A DNA stretch of 64,000 nt, from contig JAJDEB010000036.1 in assembly GCA_029260015.1 (NCBI GenBank), forward strand, positions 778,554 through 842,553, given 5' to 3'. Each line of letters begins with the position of its first letter. Within the stretch, counting starts at the first letter, position 1. A program made the position numbers and the translations under genes. Shown here one piece after another: positions 9,868 to 18,009 of this stretch. This DNA is from Phycisphaerae bacterium. GTDB lineage: Bacteria > Planctomycetota > Phycisphaerae > UBA1845. Under the pieces are notes generated by a model. It ran no database searches, was not told the DNA's origin, and worked only from the letters and a program-made list of their open reading frames with translations.

Positions 9868-11622
9868 TCATGGGGCGTCGGTGTGCGGCAGTCCAGTCCG
9901 CAACTCGTCATCGATCGGTTGAGGTATTCGCGGTGTCCACCAACCGCGAACACCGGGGAATGCGTGCAGCGGACCGCGCGGGCTTAGCGTCACACCGCGT
10001 ACCCGATGACCAAACGCCCAAAGCGTCGGCGCCTCAACCAGAAACGTGTACGGTTCGTCGGTGAGGATTAACTGCTCGATCTTGTGATAAATCTGTGCCC
10101 GCTTCGCAGGGTCCGTTTCGCGTACACCCCTATCAAACAAGGCGTCCACTTCCGGATTCAGATATCCGACATAGTTGCGACCGTTCTCAACGGCGTTACT
10201 GTGAAACAAGTTCCGGGCTTCATCCGGATCAGGTCCGCACGTCCACGCCGAAAGGTACGCATCGAACTGATGCGCCAGATTGCGTTCGTTGAATACCGAC
10301 CATTCCAGCGTCTGCGTTGTCATCTCTACGCCAAGTTTGCGCAAGTCGGCACGCAGAATATCAGCGACACGCGGTGACGTTTGCGAGCCCGCGACCAGAT
10401 TCAGCACAAAGCCAGCCTTCTCTTTGCCTCCGTCACGATAGCGCCAACCGTCGTCGTCGCTGACCTTCCAGCCGGCATCGTCCAAGAGTTTAGCAGCGCC
10501 AGCTATGTCAAACACACTGGTCGATTCGTTTGCATCGCGAGCGGTAAATGACTCCGGGAAGATTCCGCGACTTTCGGAAAACAAGCCGTGAAACACACGC
10601 TTGCGAATGAGTGGCCTATTGACCGACAACCCCAGCGCCTTGCGCACGCGGGTGTCGGACAGGAACGCTTTTGACCCGGCTACATTCCAACCGATGTAGT
10701 AATTCGTCCATTGCTTCCCGCGAATCTTGACGCCGCGATCCGCAAACTGCTTTCCGGACGTATCCTCGGCAAACTGTCTCGGAGCCAGCGACATCTCATC
10801 GATATCGCCGGCTTCAAATGCGAGCAGCGCTGCATTGTTGTCCGGGATCACCTTGAAGATGATCTTGGCGAACGCAGGTTTCGGACCAGAATACCCCTCC
10901 CATCGCGACAACACGATCCGTTCGCCGCTTGCCCACTCAGTCACCCGGTAGGGGCCGCTGCCAATGGGTTGGCGATTGGCTCGCACGCTGGCATCGCTTC
11001 GCTGCATGGTCGGATCGCTGGTGCAAAGCGGCTCGTAGATATGCTTGGGAACAATGGGGAAATCGACGCTCCATTGGTTGGTGGCGAGAGCCTCTTTGAA
11101 GATGAACCGAACCCTTTGCGGGTTGACGGCTTCGCACTTGCTGACTTGCTCGGTCCCATGTCGCGCTTTGCGGGCAAGCACCTGGTCATCGAGAATCCGC
11201 TGCCAACTGAACACAATATCGGCAGCCGTCAACGGCGTATCGTCCTGCCAGCGCAATCCTGATTTCAGGACAAGGGTCGCCTCTCGATGGTCGTCACTGC
11301 ATTCAAAGGATTCGACGACGGCTGAGTTGATCGACCATTTGAGGTTTTCGTCTAACACAAACGGGCGATCCCAAAGCAGATAATCGAATTGCGCGTCGAT
11401 GGCCGTGAACATCAGGACAGGATTGAAGCTCGACGGTTCGGACCGAAGACGACAACGCAGCGTCGCGCCCTCATCGATCATCGACCGATTGGCCGGAATC
11501 GGCTCGAACACATGGTCCGCAGCAGAAACTGGCCCTATGCCACTATCAACGACAGCCAGCAAGACACCAACAACATGCATGATGCGCAATTTGGATTTCA
11601 TCCTTTTTCGCGCCGAGCACAT
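9868..11622 (-). CDS. Peptide ABC importer, substrate-binding protein (SBP_bac_5 family)
   Basis: Exported solute-binding protein of the same importer. The N-terminus has a basic n-region (RKRMKSKLR), a hydrophobic core and a VSA-AD cleavage site. No lipobox cysteine is seen, so it is probably a free periplasmic protein. Family 5 features include the LVLKSGLRWQDDTPLTAADIVFSW stretch, GSGPYRV, and RVRKALGLSVNRPLI. It is about 580 aa, as expected. The start is uncertain: ATG 11622 (G-rich stretch upstream) or ATG 11601. It is the first gene of the operon running to 5940. Confidence 0.9.
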   Translation of the reverse strand: MCSARKRMKSKLRIMHVVGVLLAVVDSGIGPVSAADHVFEPIPANRSMIDEGATLRCRLRSEPSSFNPVLMFTAIDAQFDYLLWDRPFVLDENLKWSINSAVVESFECSDDHREATLVLKSGLRWQDDTPLTAADIVFSWQRILDDQVLARKARHGTEQVSKCEAVNPQRVRFIFKEALATNQWSVDFPIVPKHIYEPLCTSDPTMQRSDASVRANRQPIGSGPYRVTEWASGERIVLSRWEGYSGPKPAFAKIIFKVIPDNNAALLAFEAGDIDEMSLAPRQFAEDTSGKQFADRGVKIRGKQWTNYYIGWNVAGSKAFLSDTRVRKALGLSVNRPLIRKRVFHGLFSESRGIFPESFTARDANESTSVFDIAGAAKLLDDAGWKVSDDDGWRYRDGGKEKAGFVLNLVAGSQTSPRVADILRADLRKLGVEMTTQTLEWSVFNERNLAHQFDAYLSAWTCGPDPDEARNLFHSNAVENGRNYVGYLNPEVDALFDRGVRETDPAKRAQIYHKIEQLILTDEPYTFLVEAPTLWAFGHRVRGVTLSPRGPLHAFPGVRGWWTPRIPQPIDDELRTGLPHTDAP

Positions 11623-11687
11623 ACACGGCACGCCCCCCGATTTGATGTTTCGGTCGCACGCACAGTATGGAATGACGCGAACGCGAC

Positions 11688-11705
11688 CGCCAGAATATTC
11701 TGGCG
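11688..11705. promoter_or_regulatory. Perfect 18-nt palindrome upstream of the peptide importer operon
   Basis: CGCCAGAATATTCTGGCG is a perfect palindrome lying 66-83 nt upstream of the binding-protein start and 51 nt after the stop of the preceding gene. A perfect palindrome without a loop is more like an operator for a dimeric regulator than a terminator, and no T run follows. The regulator is unknown. Confidence 0.4.
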
Positions 11706-11755
11706 CGCCTCTGTCAGTTCGCTGAAATCAAGCTTAAGAGAGTTGGTTCGACCGG

Positions 11756-12862
11756 TTATGGAGCGCCGACAGGTACACTCCAGGGGGCTTTATTGAGCGT
11801 GCCCTCGGTCTGTTCGGTACCGATCCAAAGAAGAAGTTCAATCTTCATGGCTGGCACAACCGATGGACTGCCTTTTTCATGCTTCGACATTTCACCGCGA
11901 ATGTCGGGCTTCTTACCGCCGGGACTGACCATCGCTTCAATCAATTCTTCAAGCAATACGATCATCTGTTCGAGCGAATCGCGGCGCGACTCAGCCTCCG
12001 AACCTTGCGACTCTGCGTCTTCGTATGCCTCGACCGATAGCCTCAGCAGCACAGCCAGTCGTCCGACGATCGCAACCTTGTCGTCATTGCTGAGGCCATT
12101 GAGTTCAGAGATAAATTGTATCGCCGTGATCTCGGCTGCATCGACCGCCTGCAGCGATGTACGCATTTGTTCGAGGCGGCCATCCAGAATGATCAAGAGC
12201 GCGGCCAATACCTTTGGCGTGTGGTCGTTGTCGTATCGAATCGCTTCATACATCGCAGCCGCCACCACATGGTTGGATTCTTTGTTGGCGGCTTCTGCGA
12301 TTGCGTCGAGGGTCACCTGTGTCAACCGCGCATCGGCAGAGATGCCATCGATGATTGCGGCCAAACCCTTCGCGCAAAGATAACGCACAACCTGATCCGT
12401 TGACTGCAATCCCAACAGCAGCGCATCACGCGCCGACACAGAGGCCATCTTCGACAGCACCGTCGCCATCGCGCGAACGGCGATTGGGTTAAGGTCAGCC
12501 CCTCGATTAAACTGCTCGACAAACTTCAAGCCCGCCCGCTCAGCCAGCTTCAGCTTGAAGCTGATCGTGTTGTTAGAATTGTCGTACTGCTCCATAAATC
12601 GCGAAACGAATACCCGCGCACCGTCCCGAGCCACCAAGTCGGTCCCGTTCCCCGCAGCGTTAAGCCGGTTGATTTCCGTGTCGATTCGTTCGTCGAAGGA
12701 TTTGTCGTCGGCGGTGGTCGGTTCACCGGTCCGAATATTTTCCAAGAATTCATCTTTGGGATCGAAGCCCGAATTGGCCTGCGCCCAGACATCCGGCGCG
12801 ATAAACCCCATCGAAAGGACAGCCAGCAGAACCGACGAGTAAAGTGTCGAAGAAAGACGCAT
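11756..12862 (-). CDS. Secreted alpha-helical repeat (HEAT-like) protein
   Basis: Unknown function. From ATG 12862 (GGAG 8 nt upstream) the protein starts MRLSSTLYSSVLLAVLSMGF and ends its signal peptide at VWAQA. The mature part is almost entirely helical. Segments such as ALLLGLQSTDQVVRYLCAKGLAAI and VVAAAMYEAIRYD look like HEAT/ARM-type repeats, a fold used for protein binding. Its stop is 51 nt ahead of the importer promoter region and the two genes run in the same direction, but the palindrome between them suggests separate control. HEAT assignment is by eye. Confidence 0.7.
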   Translation of the reverse strand: MRLSSTLYSSVLLAVLSMGFIAPDVWAQANSGFDPKDEFLENIRTGEPTTADDKSFDERIDTEINRLNAAGNGTDLVARDGARVFVSRFMEQYDNSNNTISFKLKLAERAGLKFVEQFNRGADLNPIAVRAMATVLSKMASVSARDALLLGLQSTDQVVRYLCAKGLAAIIDGISADARLTQVTLDAIAEAANKESNHVVAAAMYEAIRYDNDHTPKVLAALLIILDGRLEQMRTSLQAVDAAEITAIQFISELNGLSNDDKVAIVGRLAVLLRLSVEAYEDAESQGSEAESRRDSLEQMIVLLEELIEAMVSPGGKKPDIRGEMSKHEKGSPSVVPAMKIELLLWIGTEQTEGTLNKAPWSVPVGAP

Positions 12863-13312
12863 CCATTTGCTCCAAAGTGAGTTGCGTACTTTGTTGTTGT
12901 CAAGTGGACCACGATCGCGACGCACCGCTTGCGATCATGGTCGGGTACGAACACTATTCAAAGGTCCGCAAACCTGTCAAGCCGTTGCACCTTTTCAACG
13001 ACAATCCGTGCTGCGTAATCGTCTCAATCCTCCCACTTGGCCCTTTTGGTTCATCGCCCCACAATTCGGGCTCGACCATATGGGATTCGCAGAATCGCTG
13101 CGACCTTCCACTCAAACGCTTTTGACGGTTGAGCGAATGACCCGGCAAATGTATAGTTTGACTTCAACCTCAACGACGGCACTTTAGAGCGATTCGAATC
13201 AAACGTGTCGCGTCCGAAGATGCAAATACGCCGCGAATATTCGGCGATTGGTCGCTACAAGTCATTAGAATCAGTTCCAATGTGAATTCATCGGGGACGC
13301 GTCACTCGAGCT
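12863..13312. other. 450-bp intergenic region with a 12-bp inverted repeat
   Basis: This is the divergent promoter region between the secreted helical-repeat gene and rex. An inverted repeat of 12 nt with one mismatch (GACCACGATCGC / GCGATCATGGTC, 12 nt apart) lies at 12907-12942, about 45 nt upstream of the minus-strand gene. I found no Rex operator (TTGTGA-type inverted repeat) and no convincing coding sequence here. Confidence 0.4.
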
Positions 13313-13954
13313 ATGGGCAAGCACGAATCCATCCCAACACCAGCAGTCAGGCGACTGAGCCTGTATCTCCGCCAGCTTGAAGCATTTCAGGACACCAACC
13401 TGCGAACCGTTTCCAGCAAGCAGCTCGGACAGGCGCTCCGCATCACCGACGCCCAGGTGCGCAAAGACCTTGCCTACTTCGGGCAGTTTGGCCAACCGGG
13501 GATCGGCTACGATGTTGACGAACTGATCGCCAAGCTTCGGCACATCCTCGGTACCGATCAGACCTGGCCGGTGCTCCTCGTTGGCGCGGGAAATCTCGGG
13601 AGGGCGCTGCTGTCGTACAAGGGGTTTCAATCCAAGGGGTTCGACGTGGTGGCCGTCTTCGATGAAGAAGCGTCTCTGCACGGACGGAAGGTCGGTGAGA
13701 ATGGCCCCACCATTCAACCCATGGGTAAACTGGATGCGGTCGTCAAAGACACGCAAATCCGATTGGCGATACTTGCGGTACCTGCGATCGTCGCCCAATC
13801 GGTAACCGACGTAATGATATCAGCCGGCATCAAAGGAATTCTCAATTTCGCACCGGTCGCATTGCAAGTACCACGCGGTGTCAGCGTCGCCAACGTCGAC
13901 TTGGCCGTACACCTCGAACAACTATCATTCAGCATAGGTTCGTCAGACGCATAA
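13313..13954 (+). CDS. rex: Redox-sensing transcriptional repressor Rex
   Basis: Rex binds DNA when NAD+ is high and leaves it when NADH rises, so it controls respiratory and fermentative genes. The N-terminal winged helix (residues about 10-75) contains RRLSLYLRQLE and the recognition helix SSKQLGQALRITDAQVRKDLAYFG. The Rossmann NADH domain starts at VLLVGAGNLGRALL, with the GAGNLG loop at 91-96. The C-terminal helix ending in HLEQLSF is the domain-swap helix. At 213 aa it is the standard length. Nothing beside it is an obvious target. A repeat element follows directly after the stop. Confidence 0.95.
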   Translation: MGKHESIPTPAVRRLSLYLRQLEAFQDTNLRTVSSKQLGQALRITDAQVRKDLAYFGQFGQPGIGYDVDELIAKLRHILGTDQTWPVLLVGAGNLGRALLSYKGFQSKGFDVVAVFDEEASLHGRKVGENGPTIQPMGKLDAVVKDTQIRLAILAVPAIVAQSVTDVMISAGIKGILNFAPVALQVPRGVSVANVDLAVHLEQLSFSIGSSDA

Positions 13955-14308
13955 CCCCAAAACGGGTGCCCCGCCCTTCAGGGTGGGGGACTGACGAAGC
14001 ACAATAACCCGTACAACAATTTAAACGATCTCAAACTCGTGACGTGTCCTGAACAATGGCTCCTGCTCTCATAACGCAATGATCGATTCGGGCACCTTCA
14101 GTCCCCCATCCTGAAGGATGGGGCACCCAATGCGTCCGATAGTCTCGGTGCCAAAGCCCTTTCAAGTTTTGGTTTCGCGAAACATTCCTGCATCAATCGC
14201 GTTAAACCAAACAACTTCACCCAAATCGGCGGGTACTTGGAAATTCAATCGTAGACTTGGGCGTCAAGAAATGGTTTGGAGAGATTGGCAATCGTCCAGA
14301 GGTGACAC
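13955..14308. other. Intergenic region made largely of a paired palindromic element
   Basis: 354 bp between rex and the PilZ gene. Positions 13964-14128 are occupied by two inverted copies of a hairpin repeat (separate entry). The remaining 14129-14308 is unremarkable and should hold the PilZ promoter. Confidence 0.6.
13964..14128. repeat. Inverted pair of 31-nt hairpins (BIME-like)
   Basis: The left copy at 13964-13994 reads GGGTGCCCC-GCCCTTCAGGGT-GGGG-GACTGA. The right copy at 14098-14128 is its reverse complement with a few changes, and each copy folds on itself (CCCC-N-CCT loop AGG-N-GGGG). They are separated by 103 bp. This is the architecture of paired REP sequences, but the hairpin sequence differs from the other families in this window and has no obvious GTAG foot. 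Confidence 0.75.
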
Positions 14309-14671
14309 ATGCAGCTTGAAGAATTCGTCCCCATCACCACAGCAAGCATCGAAGAAGTGCTGCGCCAACGGTTTGGTTACTCGGAAGATGGTTACGATGA
14401 CGGGCGGCGAACGCGACCGCGTTGGCCCTTCCCTGGAACGGTCGAGCTATGGATTCCAGACGAAAACGGAGAAGAGGAGTATGTGCTGGCCAAGGCGCTG
14501 AATCTCAGCCCCAAGGGCGTCGCCATTCTCAGCGATGACGATCTCGAAATCGGAATGACGCTGTCGATCGCCATCCATCAACCCGAGACCACATTCGTCG
14601 GCAAAGCCATCGTGCGACATCGTACGGAGAATCGTCGGGGTCATCGTGTCGGGTTGGAATTCATACTGTGA
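14309..14671 (+). CDS. PilZ-domain protein
   Basis: Probable cyclic di-GMP receptor. The PilZ signature is visible: an RRxxR-like arginine cluster (RRTRPRWPFPG, residues about 31-41) and the N-L-S-x-x-G motif (NLSPKGVAI, about 68-76), followed by the beta-barrel strands ending in GLEFIL. At 120 aa it is a single PilZ domain with a short N-terminal helix (EEFVPITTASIEEVLRQRF). No output domain is attached, so it must act on a partner. No cyclic di-GMP synthase or motility gene lies nearby. Confidence 0.82.
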   Translation: MQLEEFVPITTASIEEVLRQRFGYSEDGYDDGRRTRPRWPFPGTVELWIPDENGEEEYVLAKALNLSPKGVAILSDDDLEIGMTLSIAIHQPETTFVGKAIVRHRTENRRGHRVGLEFIL

Positions 14672-14678
14672 TTCCAGC

Positions 14679-14741
14679 GTAGGGTGGGCCGTGCCCACCG
14701 CCATTTGCGATTTACGGATTGGTGGGCACGGCCCACCCTAC
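14679..14741 (+). repeat. REP pair, GTGGGC family, plus orientation (63 bp)
   Basis: The left arm starts GTAGGGTGGGCCGTGCCCAC and the right arm is its reverse complement ending CCCTAC. The spacer contains GCCATTTG and TTTACGGATT. It sits 7 nt after the PilZ stop and 10 nt before the der stop, filling the gap between these convergent genes, where it could also end transcription. Confidence 0.9.
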
Positions 14742-14751
14742 GCGCAAACCA

Positions 14752-16143
14752 TCACATGCTTTCCTCGACTTGATCCTGATCTTCGACGATTTCCTCTTCC
14801 CACTTCCCACTCGACACGTCCGGTGTTTGACGCCCACGGCGCGCTCGAAACAACACCCGGATCGGCACTTCTTCAAATGGCAGATGCGCCTGCAGATTGT
14901 TCATCAGATAGCGTTTGTAGGTGTTCTTAATCAGCGACGGATGATTCACGAACAACACGATCGTTGGCGGTGAAATGCTCACCTGCGTCGCGTAATAAAT
15001 CCTCGGCGCTTTGGAACCACGCTTGGGCGACGGACCGCGTCCACTGAGCGCTTCAGCCAATACCTTGTTTAACTGACCGGTCGTCACTCGGGTGCGGGCC
15101 TGCTTGAACAGCGACCACGCTGTATCAATCACTGCATCGGTATTGTGCGAATCCTTCGCCGACGTAAACACCACCGGTGCGTAATCGACCTCCGGAATGG
15201 TCTTCGTCAGGTAATCGCCATAGGTGTCCGTGGACGCACGATCAAGGGCAAGGTCCCACTTGTTGACCACCAACACACACGGCTTATTTTCATCCGCCAC
15301 CTTACGGGCCAGCTTCTTATCAACCGACGTGATGTCCTTCGTCGAGTCGATAAACAGCACGCATACATCCGCCCGCAAGATCGATTTCTCAACGCGGTTG
15401 TATCCATAAAATTCAATCGAACCCGACCATTTGCTGCGCTTCTTCACGCCAGCCGTATCGATCGCAATAAACGCTCGCCCTTCAACCTCAAACCGCAGGT
15501 CAACCGCATCACGCGTTGTGCCCGGTACTTCGCTGACAATCACATGTTCTTCACCGGCGATCGAATTGATGAACGTGCTCTTGCCTGTGTTCTGCCGGCC
15601 AATCACCGCCACCTTCATGATCGGTTCCGGCGGTGCTTCGCCTCCTTCGCCGATCAGTTCAGCCAACTTCTCGAGCAGATCGCGACGCCCTCGATTGTGC
15701 AGCGCCGACGTGATCATCGGTTCGCCAAATCCCAATCGCATGAATTCCGGAGCCGACATCTCACCAGCCATGTCGTCGGCTTTGTTGGCGACCAGCGTCA
15801 CCCGATCCTGATACGGTCGCAGCAACGTCGCCACCTTCAAATCAAGCGGAACGATGCCAGCCACCACATCGACGACGAACATGATCCGCGTCGCCTGCTC
15901 GATGGCATAGCTGATCTGCCGCTCGACGTGAACGGTCAGATCGTCATGGTCTTCGATGCCATACCCACCGGTATCCACCAATTCAAAGTGAACGCCATCG
16001 ACCTCGCACATGCAACTCACGCGGTCGCGCGTCACGCCCGGTGTGGGTTCAACGATGCTGACCTTGCGGTGCATCAGGCAATTCATCAGCGAGCTCTTGC
16101 CAACGTTGGGCCGGCCCACAATGGCGACAATCGGTACGAACAT
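14752..16143 (-). CDS. der: Ribosome assembly GTPase Der (EngA)
   Basis: Essential GTPase for 50S subunit maturation. Two GTPase domains are in tandem: domain 1 with GRPNVGKSSL (residues about 9-18), PGVTRD and NKAD; domain 2 with GRQNTGKSTF, DTAG and NKWD. A C-terminal KH-like domain includes FVNHPSLIKNTYKRYL. I choose ATG 16143 (MFVPIVAIVGRPNVGKS), because the only longer reading would start at a TTG. It is convergent with the PilZ gene and downstream of tyrS, with a REP pair between. Confidence 0.96.
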   Translation of the reverse strand: MFVPIVAIVGRPNVGKSSLMNCLMHRKVSIVEPTPGVTRDRVSCMCEVDGVHFELVDTGGYGIEDHDDLTVHVERQISYAIEQATRIMFVVDVVAGIVPLDLKVATLLRPYQDRVTLVANKADDMAGEMSAPEFMRLGFGEPMITSALHNRGRRDLLEKLAELIGEGGEAPPEPIMKVAVIGRQNTGKSTFINSIAGEEHVIVSEVPGTTRDAVDLRFEVEGRAFIAIDTAGVKKRSKWSGSIEFYGYNRVEKSILRADVCVLFIDSTKDITSVDKKLARKVADENKPCVLVVNKWDLALDRASTDTYGDYLTKTIPEVDYAPVVFTSAKDSHNTDAVIDTAWSLFKQARTRVTTGQLNKVLAEALSGRGPSPKRGSKAPRIYYATQVSISPPTIVLFVNHPSLIKNTYKRYLMNNLQAHLPFEEVPIRVLFRARRGRQTPDVSSGKWEEEIVEDQDQVEESM

Positions 16144-16182
16144 TTGAGGATTCAACTTAGTGGAATTAGAAATCGAAAGTGT

Positions 16183-16245
16183 GTAGGTCGGGTCATCGAC
16201 CCGACAGAATTGCTCGACGCATGTCGGGTCGATGACCCGACCTAC
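16183..16245. repeat. REP pair, GTCGGGTC family
   Basis: The left arm is GTAG + GTCGGGTC-ATC-GACCCGAC and the right arm is the reverse complement ending in CCTAC. It shares the GTAG foot and 3-nt loop of the other families, but the stem sequence is different. It lies between tyrS (upstream) and der (downstream), in the presumed leader of der. Confidence 0.9.
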
Positions 16246-16285
16246 ATTCCGCCGAATGCCTTCATGGCCAACACAGCCACCGCCA

Positions 16286-17524
16286 TCAGTCTACGCGAAG
16301 TTTCACAAACTTTCTCTTACCCCGCTGAAAGACCTGTCCGGTACGAATCGCCACCGTTCCCTGCGGATCGGTCAATAGCTCACCATCGAGACGAAGCCCG
16401 TTTTCCGCGATTAGCCGCCTCGCTTCGCCCTTGGATTTGGCAAAACCGGCACAGACGGCTAAGTCCACCGCCCCAATCGAATCGCCATCGCGAAGGTCAG
16501 CCGGCACCTGCAAATCGTCCATCTCATCCGGCAAGCCCGACTTCCCGGCTCCATGAATCCGAAAGAACTCATCCACCGCAGCCGTCGCCGCATCCGCATC
16601 ATGGAACCGCGTCACGATGATACGACCCAACTCGACCTTGCCATCGCGCGGGTGCGTCTTAGCCGCATCGGTCAACTCCGCAACTCGCGCCGCGTCTTCA
16701 GTCGTCAGCAGTTCGTAATAGTTGGCCATCAACTCGTCGGGGATGCTCATCACCTTGGCGAACATCTCAGCCGCCGGATCGGTGACCGCGATGTAGTTGC
16801 CCAGCGACTTGCTCATCTTCTCTTTGCCATCGGTGCCGACGAGCAGTGGCATAACCATGACGACCTGCGGCGGTTGATTGGCGCTGCGTTGGAAGTCGCG
16901 GCCCATCAGATTGTTGAACGTCTGATCGGTCCCGCCGAGTTCAACGTCGGCTTTGATCTCGACGCTGTCTTGGGCCTGCATCATGGGGTAGAAGAGTTCG
17001 TGGATGAAAACTTCGGCGCCGGCTTTTAGGCGTTTGGCGAAGGTGTCGCGTTCCATCATTCGCGCGACGGTAACTTTGCCGGCCATCTGGATGACGTCGG
17101 CGAATGACATCGGTTCGAGCCATTCGCTGTTCTTGCGAATCTCGAGTTTGTCGGGCGAGGTGTCGATGACCTTCCCGGCTTGTTCGAGATAAGTCTGGGC
17201 GTTGGCATCAACCTGCTCGCGCGAAAGCACCGGCCGAGTCTTAGACTTACCGCTAGGGTCGCCGATCATCGCGGTGTAATCGCCAATGATCAGAATCGCC
17301 TTGTGCCCCAAGTCCTGAAAATCGCGAAGCTTCTGAAGGACAACGGTGTGCCCAAGCGTAAGGTCAGGCGCCGTAGGGTCCATCCCAAGCTTAACCCGCA
17401 AAGGTACACCCTTCTCCGCCGAACGAGCCAGCTTCTTAGCCAACTCCTCCTCAGAGTAAACCGTGTCCGCCCCTCGCATCACCCGCGAAAGTTGTTCGTT
17501 AATGTCTGCCAAAACCAACCCCAA
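16286..17524 (-). CDS. tyrS: Tyrosyl-tRNA synthetase
   Basis: Class I synthetase charging tRNA-Tyr. It has the HIGH-equivalent LTLGHTVVL (around residue 55), GDYTAMIGDPSGKS, GGTDQTFNNLMGRD for tyrosine recognition, and KMSKSLGNYI. The C-terminus is an S4-type RNA-binding domain (LRDGDSIGAVDLAVCAGFAKSKGEARRLIAENGLRL is the S4 core). At about 410 aa it belongs to the TyrZ-type subgroup. There is no in-frame ATG before the conserved N-terminus; the start is one of the TTG codons between 17512 and 17524. Confidence 0.95.
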   Translation of the reverse strand: MGLVLADINEQLSRVMRGADTVYSEEELAKKLARSAEKGVPLRVKLGMDPTAPDLTLGHTVVLQKLRDFQDLGHKAILIIGDYTAMIGDPSGKSKTRPVLSREQVDANAQTYLEQAGKVIDTSPDKLEIRKNSEWLEPMSFADVIQMAGKVTVARMMERDTFAKRLKAGAEVFIHELFYPMMQAQDSVEIKADVELGGTDQTFNNLMGRDFQRSANQPPQVVMVMPLLVGTDGKEKMSKSLGNYIAVTDPAAEMFAKVMSIPDELMANYYELLTTEDAARVAELTDAAKTHPRDGKVELGRIIVTRFHDADAATAAVDEFFRIHGAGKSGLPDEMDDLQVPADLRDGDSIGAVDLAVCAGFAKSKGEARRLIAENGLRLDGELLTDPQGTVAIRTGQVFQRGKRKFVKLRVD

Positions 17525-17653
17525 AACATGCGGCTCGCCGCACCGAATAAGCCAAAATACAAGTCAGAATCCAATGAATAGCCTGCGGATGCTACAGAAT
17601 AGGAAGAAAAGGATCAACCGTCGCGTATCGCCACGGTAGAATGAACGAACACT

Positions 17654-17711
17654 GTAGGGTCCGCTGTGCGGACCGATTAGGAACAACAATGGTCCGCACA
17701 GCGGCTCCTAC
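17654..17711. repeat. REP pair, GTCCGC family (RAYT-associated)
   Basis: The left arm starts GTAGGGTCCGCTGTGCGGAC. The right arm, at 17691-17711, is the reverse complement with one change (GGCTCCTAC instead of GGACCCTAC). It lies about 300 bp upstream of the RAYT gene and belongs to the same family as the copies flanking that gene. Confidence 0.9.
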
Positions 17712-17755
17712 ATTTTCGCCACAATAATGAAGATTGCTATGTCGAGGAATGTTGA

Positions 17756-17965
17756 GTGGATTGCAAATGCCATGATAAGAACCAGATATCAAGCAAGGAA
17801 ATCGAGAGTTTCATTCTTGATCATCTCATTGTTGTGGAGACTCGCGATAGTGGGTGGGCATTGGTGTACCAGTGCAAGCACATAGGATCGCGATGGCTGT
17901 TAGATTATCCAAATAGTGAAGCTCACGGCGGCGGACCCCCTCGATTGATTAGACTGACCGAGTAA
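17756..17965 (+). CDS. Small Imm27-like protein (69 aa)
   Basis: Begins at GTG 17756 (a stop codon lies just upstream in frame). The C-terminal half has the pattern DSGWALVYQC...WLLDYPNSEAHGGGPPRL. This matches, from memory, the W-x-L-x-YP-x-SE-x-x-GGGPP-RL signature of the Imm27 (immunity protein 27) family. That family was predicted to neutralise polymorphic toxins, but many members occur alone. No toxin gene is adjacent. The ORF sits inside the REP/RAYT cluster, between a REP pair and a single REP 5 nt after its stop. Family assignment is moderate; an immunity role is not shown. Confidence 0.6.
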   Translation: MDCKCHDKNQISSKEIESFILDHLIVVETRDSGWALVYQCKHIGSRWLLDYPNSEAHGGGPPRLIRLTE

Positions 17966-17969
17966 CCAT

Positions 17970-17990
17970 GTAGGGTCCGCTGTGCGGACC
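17970..17990 (+). repeat. Single REP, GTCCGC family
   Basis: GTAGGG followed by the GTCCGC-TGT-GCGGAC hairpin, ending 19 nt before the RAYT start codon. Its hairpin would lie in the leader of the transposase mRNA. Confidence 0.9.
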
Positions 17991-18009
17991 GTTGTGATAT
18001 AATGGCGCA

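Noticed and set aside
12863-13312. Rex operator upstream of rex
   Set aside because: No TTGTGA-N8-TCACAA-type sequence is present; the inverted repeat found there has a different sequence and is closer to the divergent gene.
15145-16620. Long plus-strand open frame opposite der and tyrS
   Set aside because: It covers the ends of two well-recognised genes on the other strand and has an Arg/His/Gln-rich composition without any family motif.
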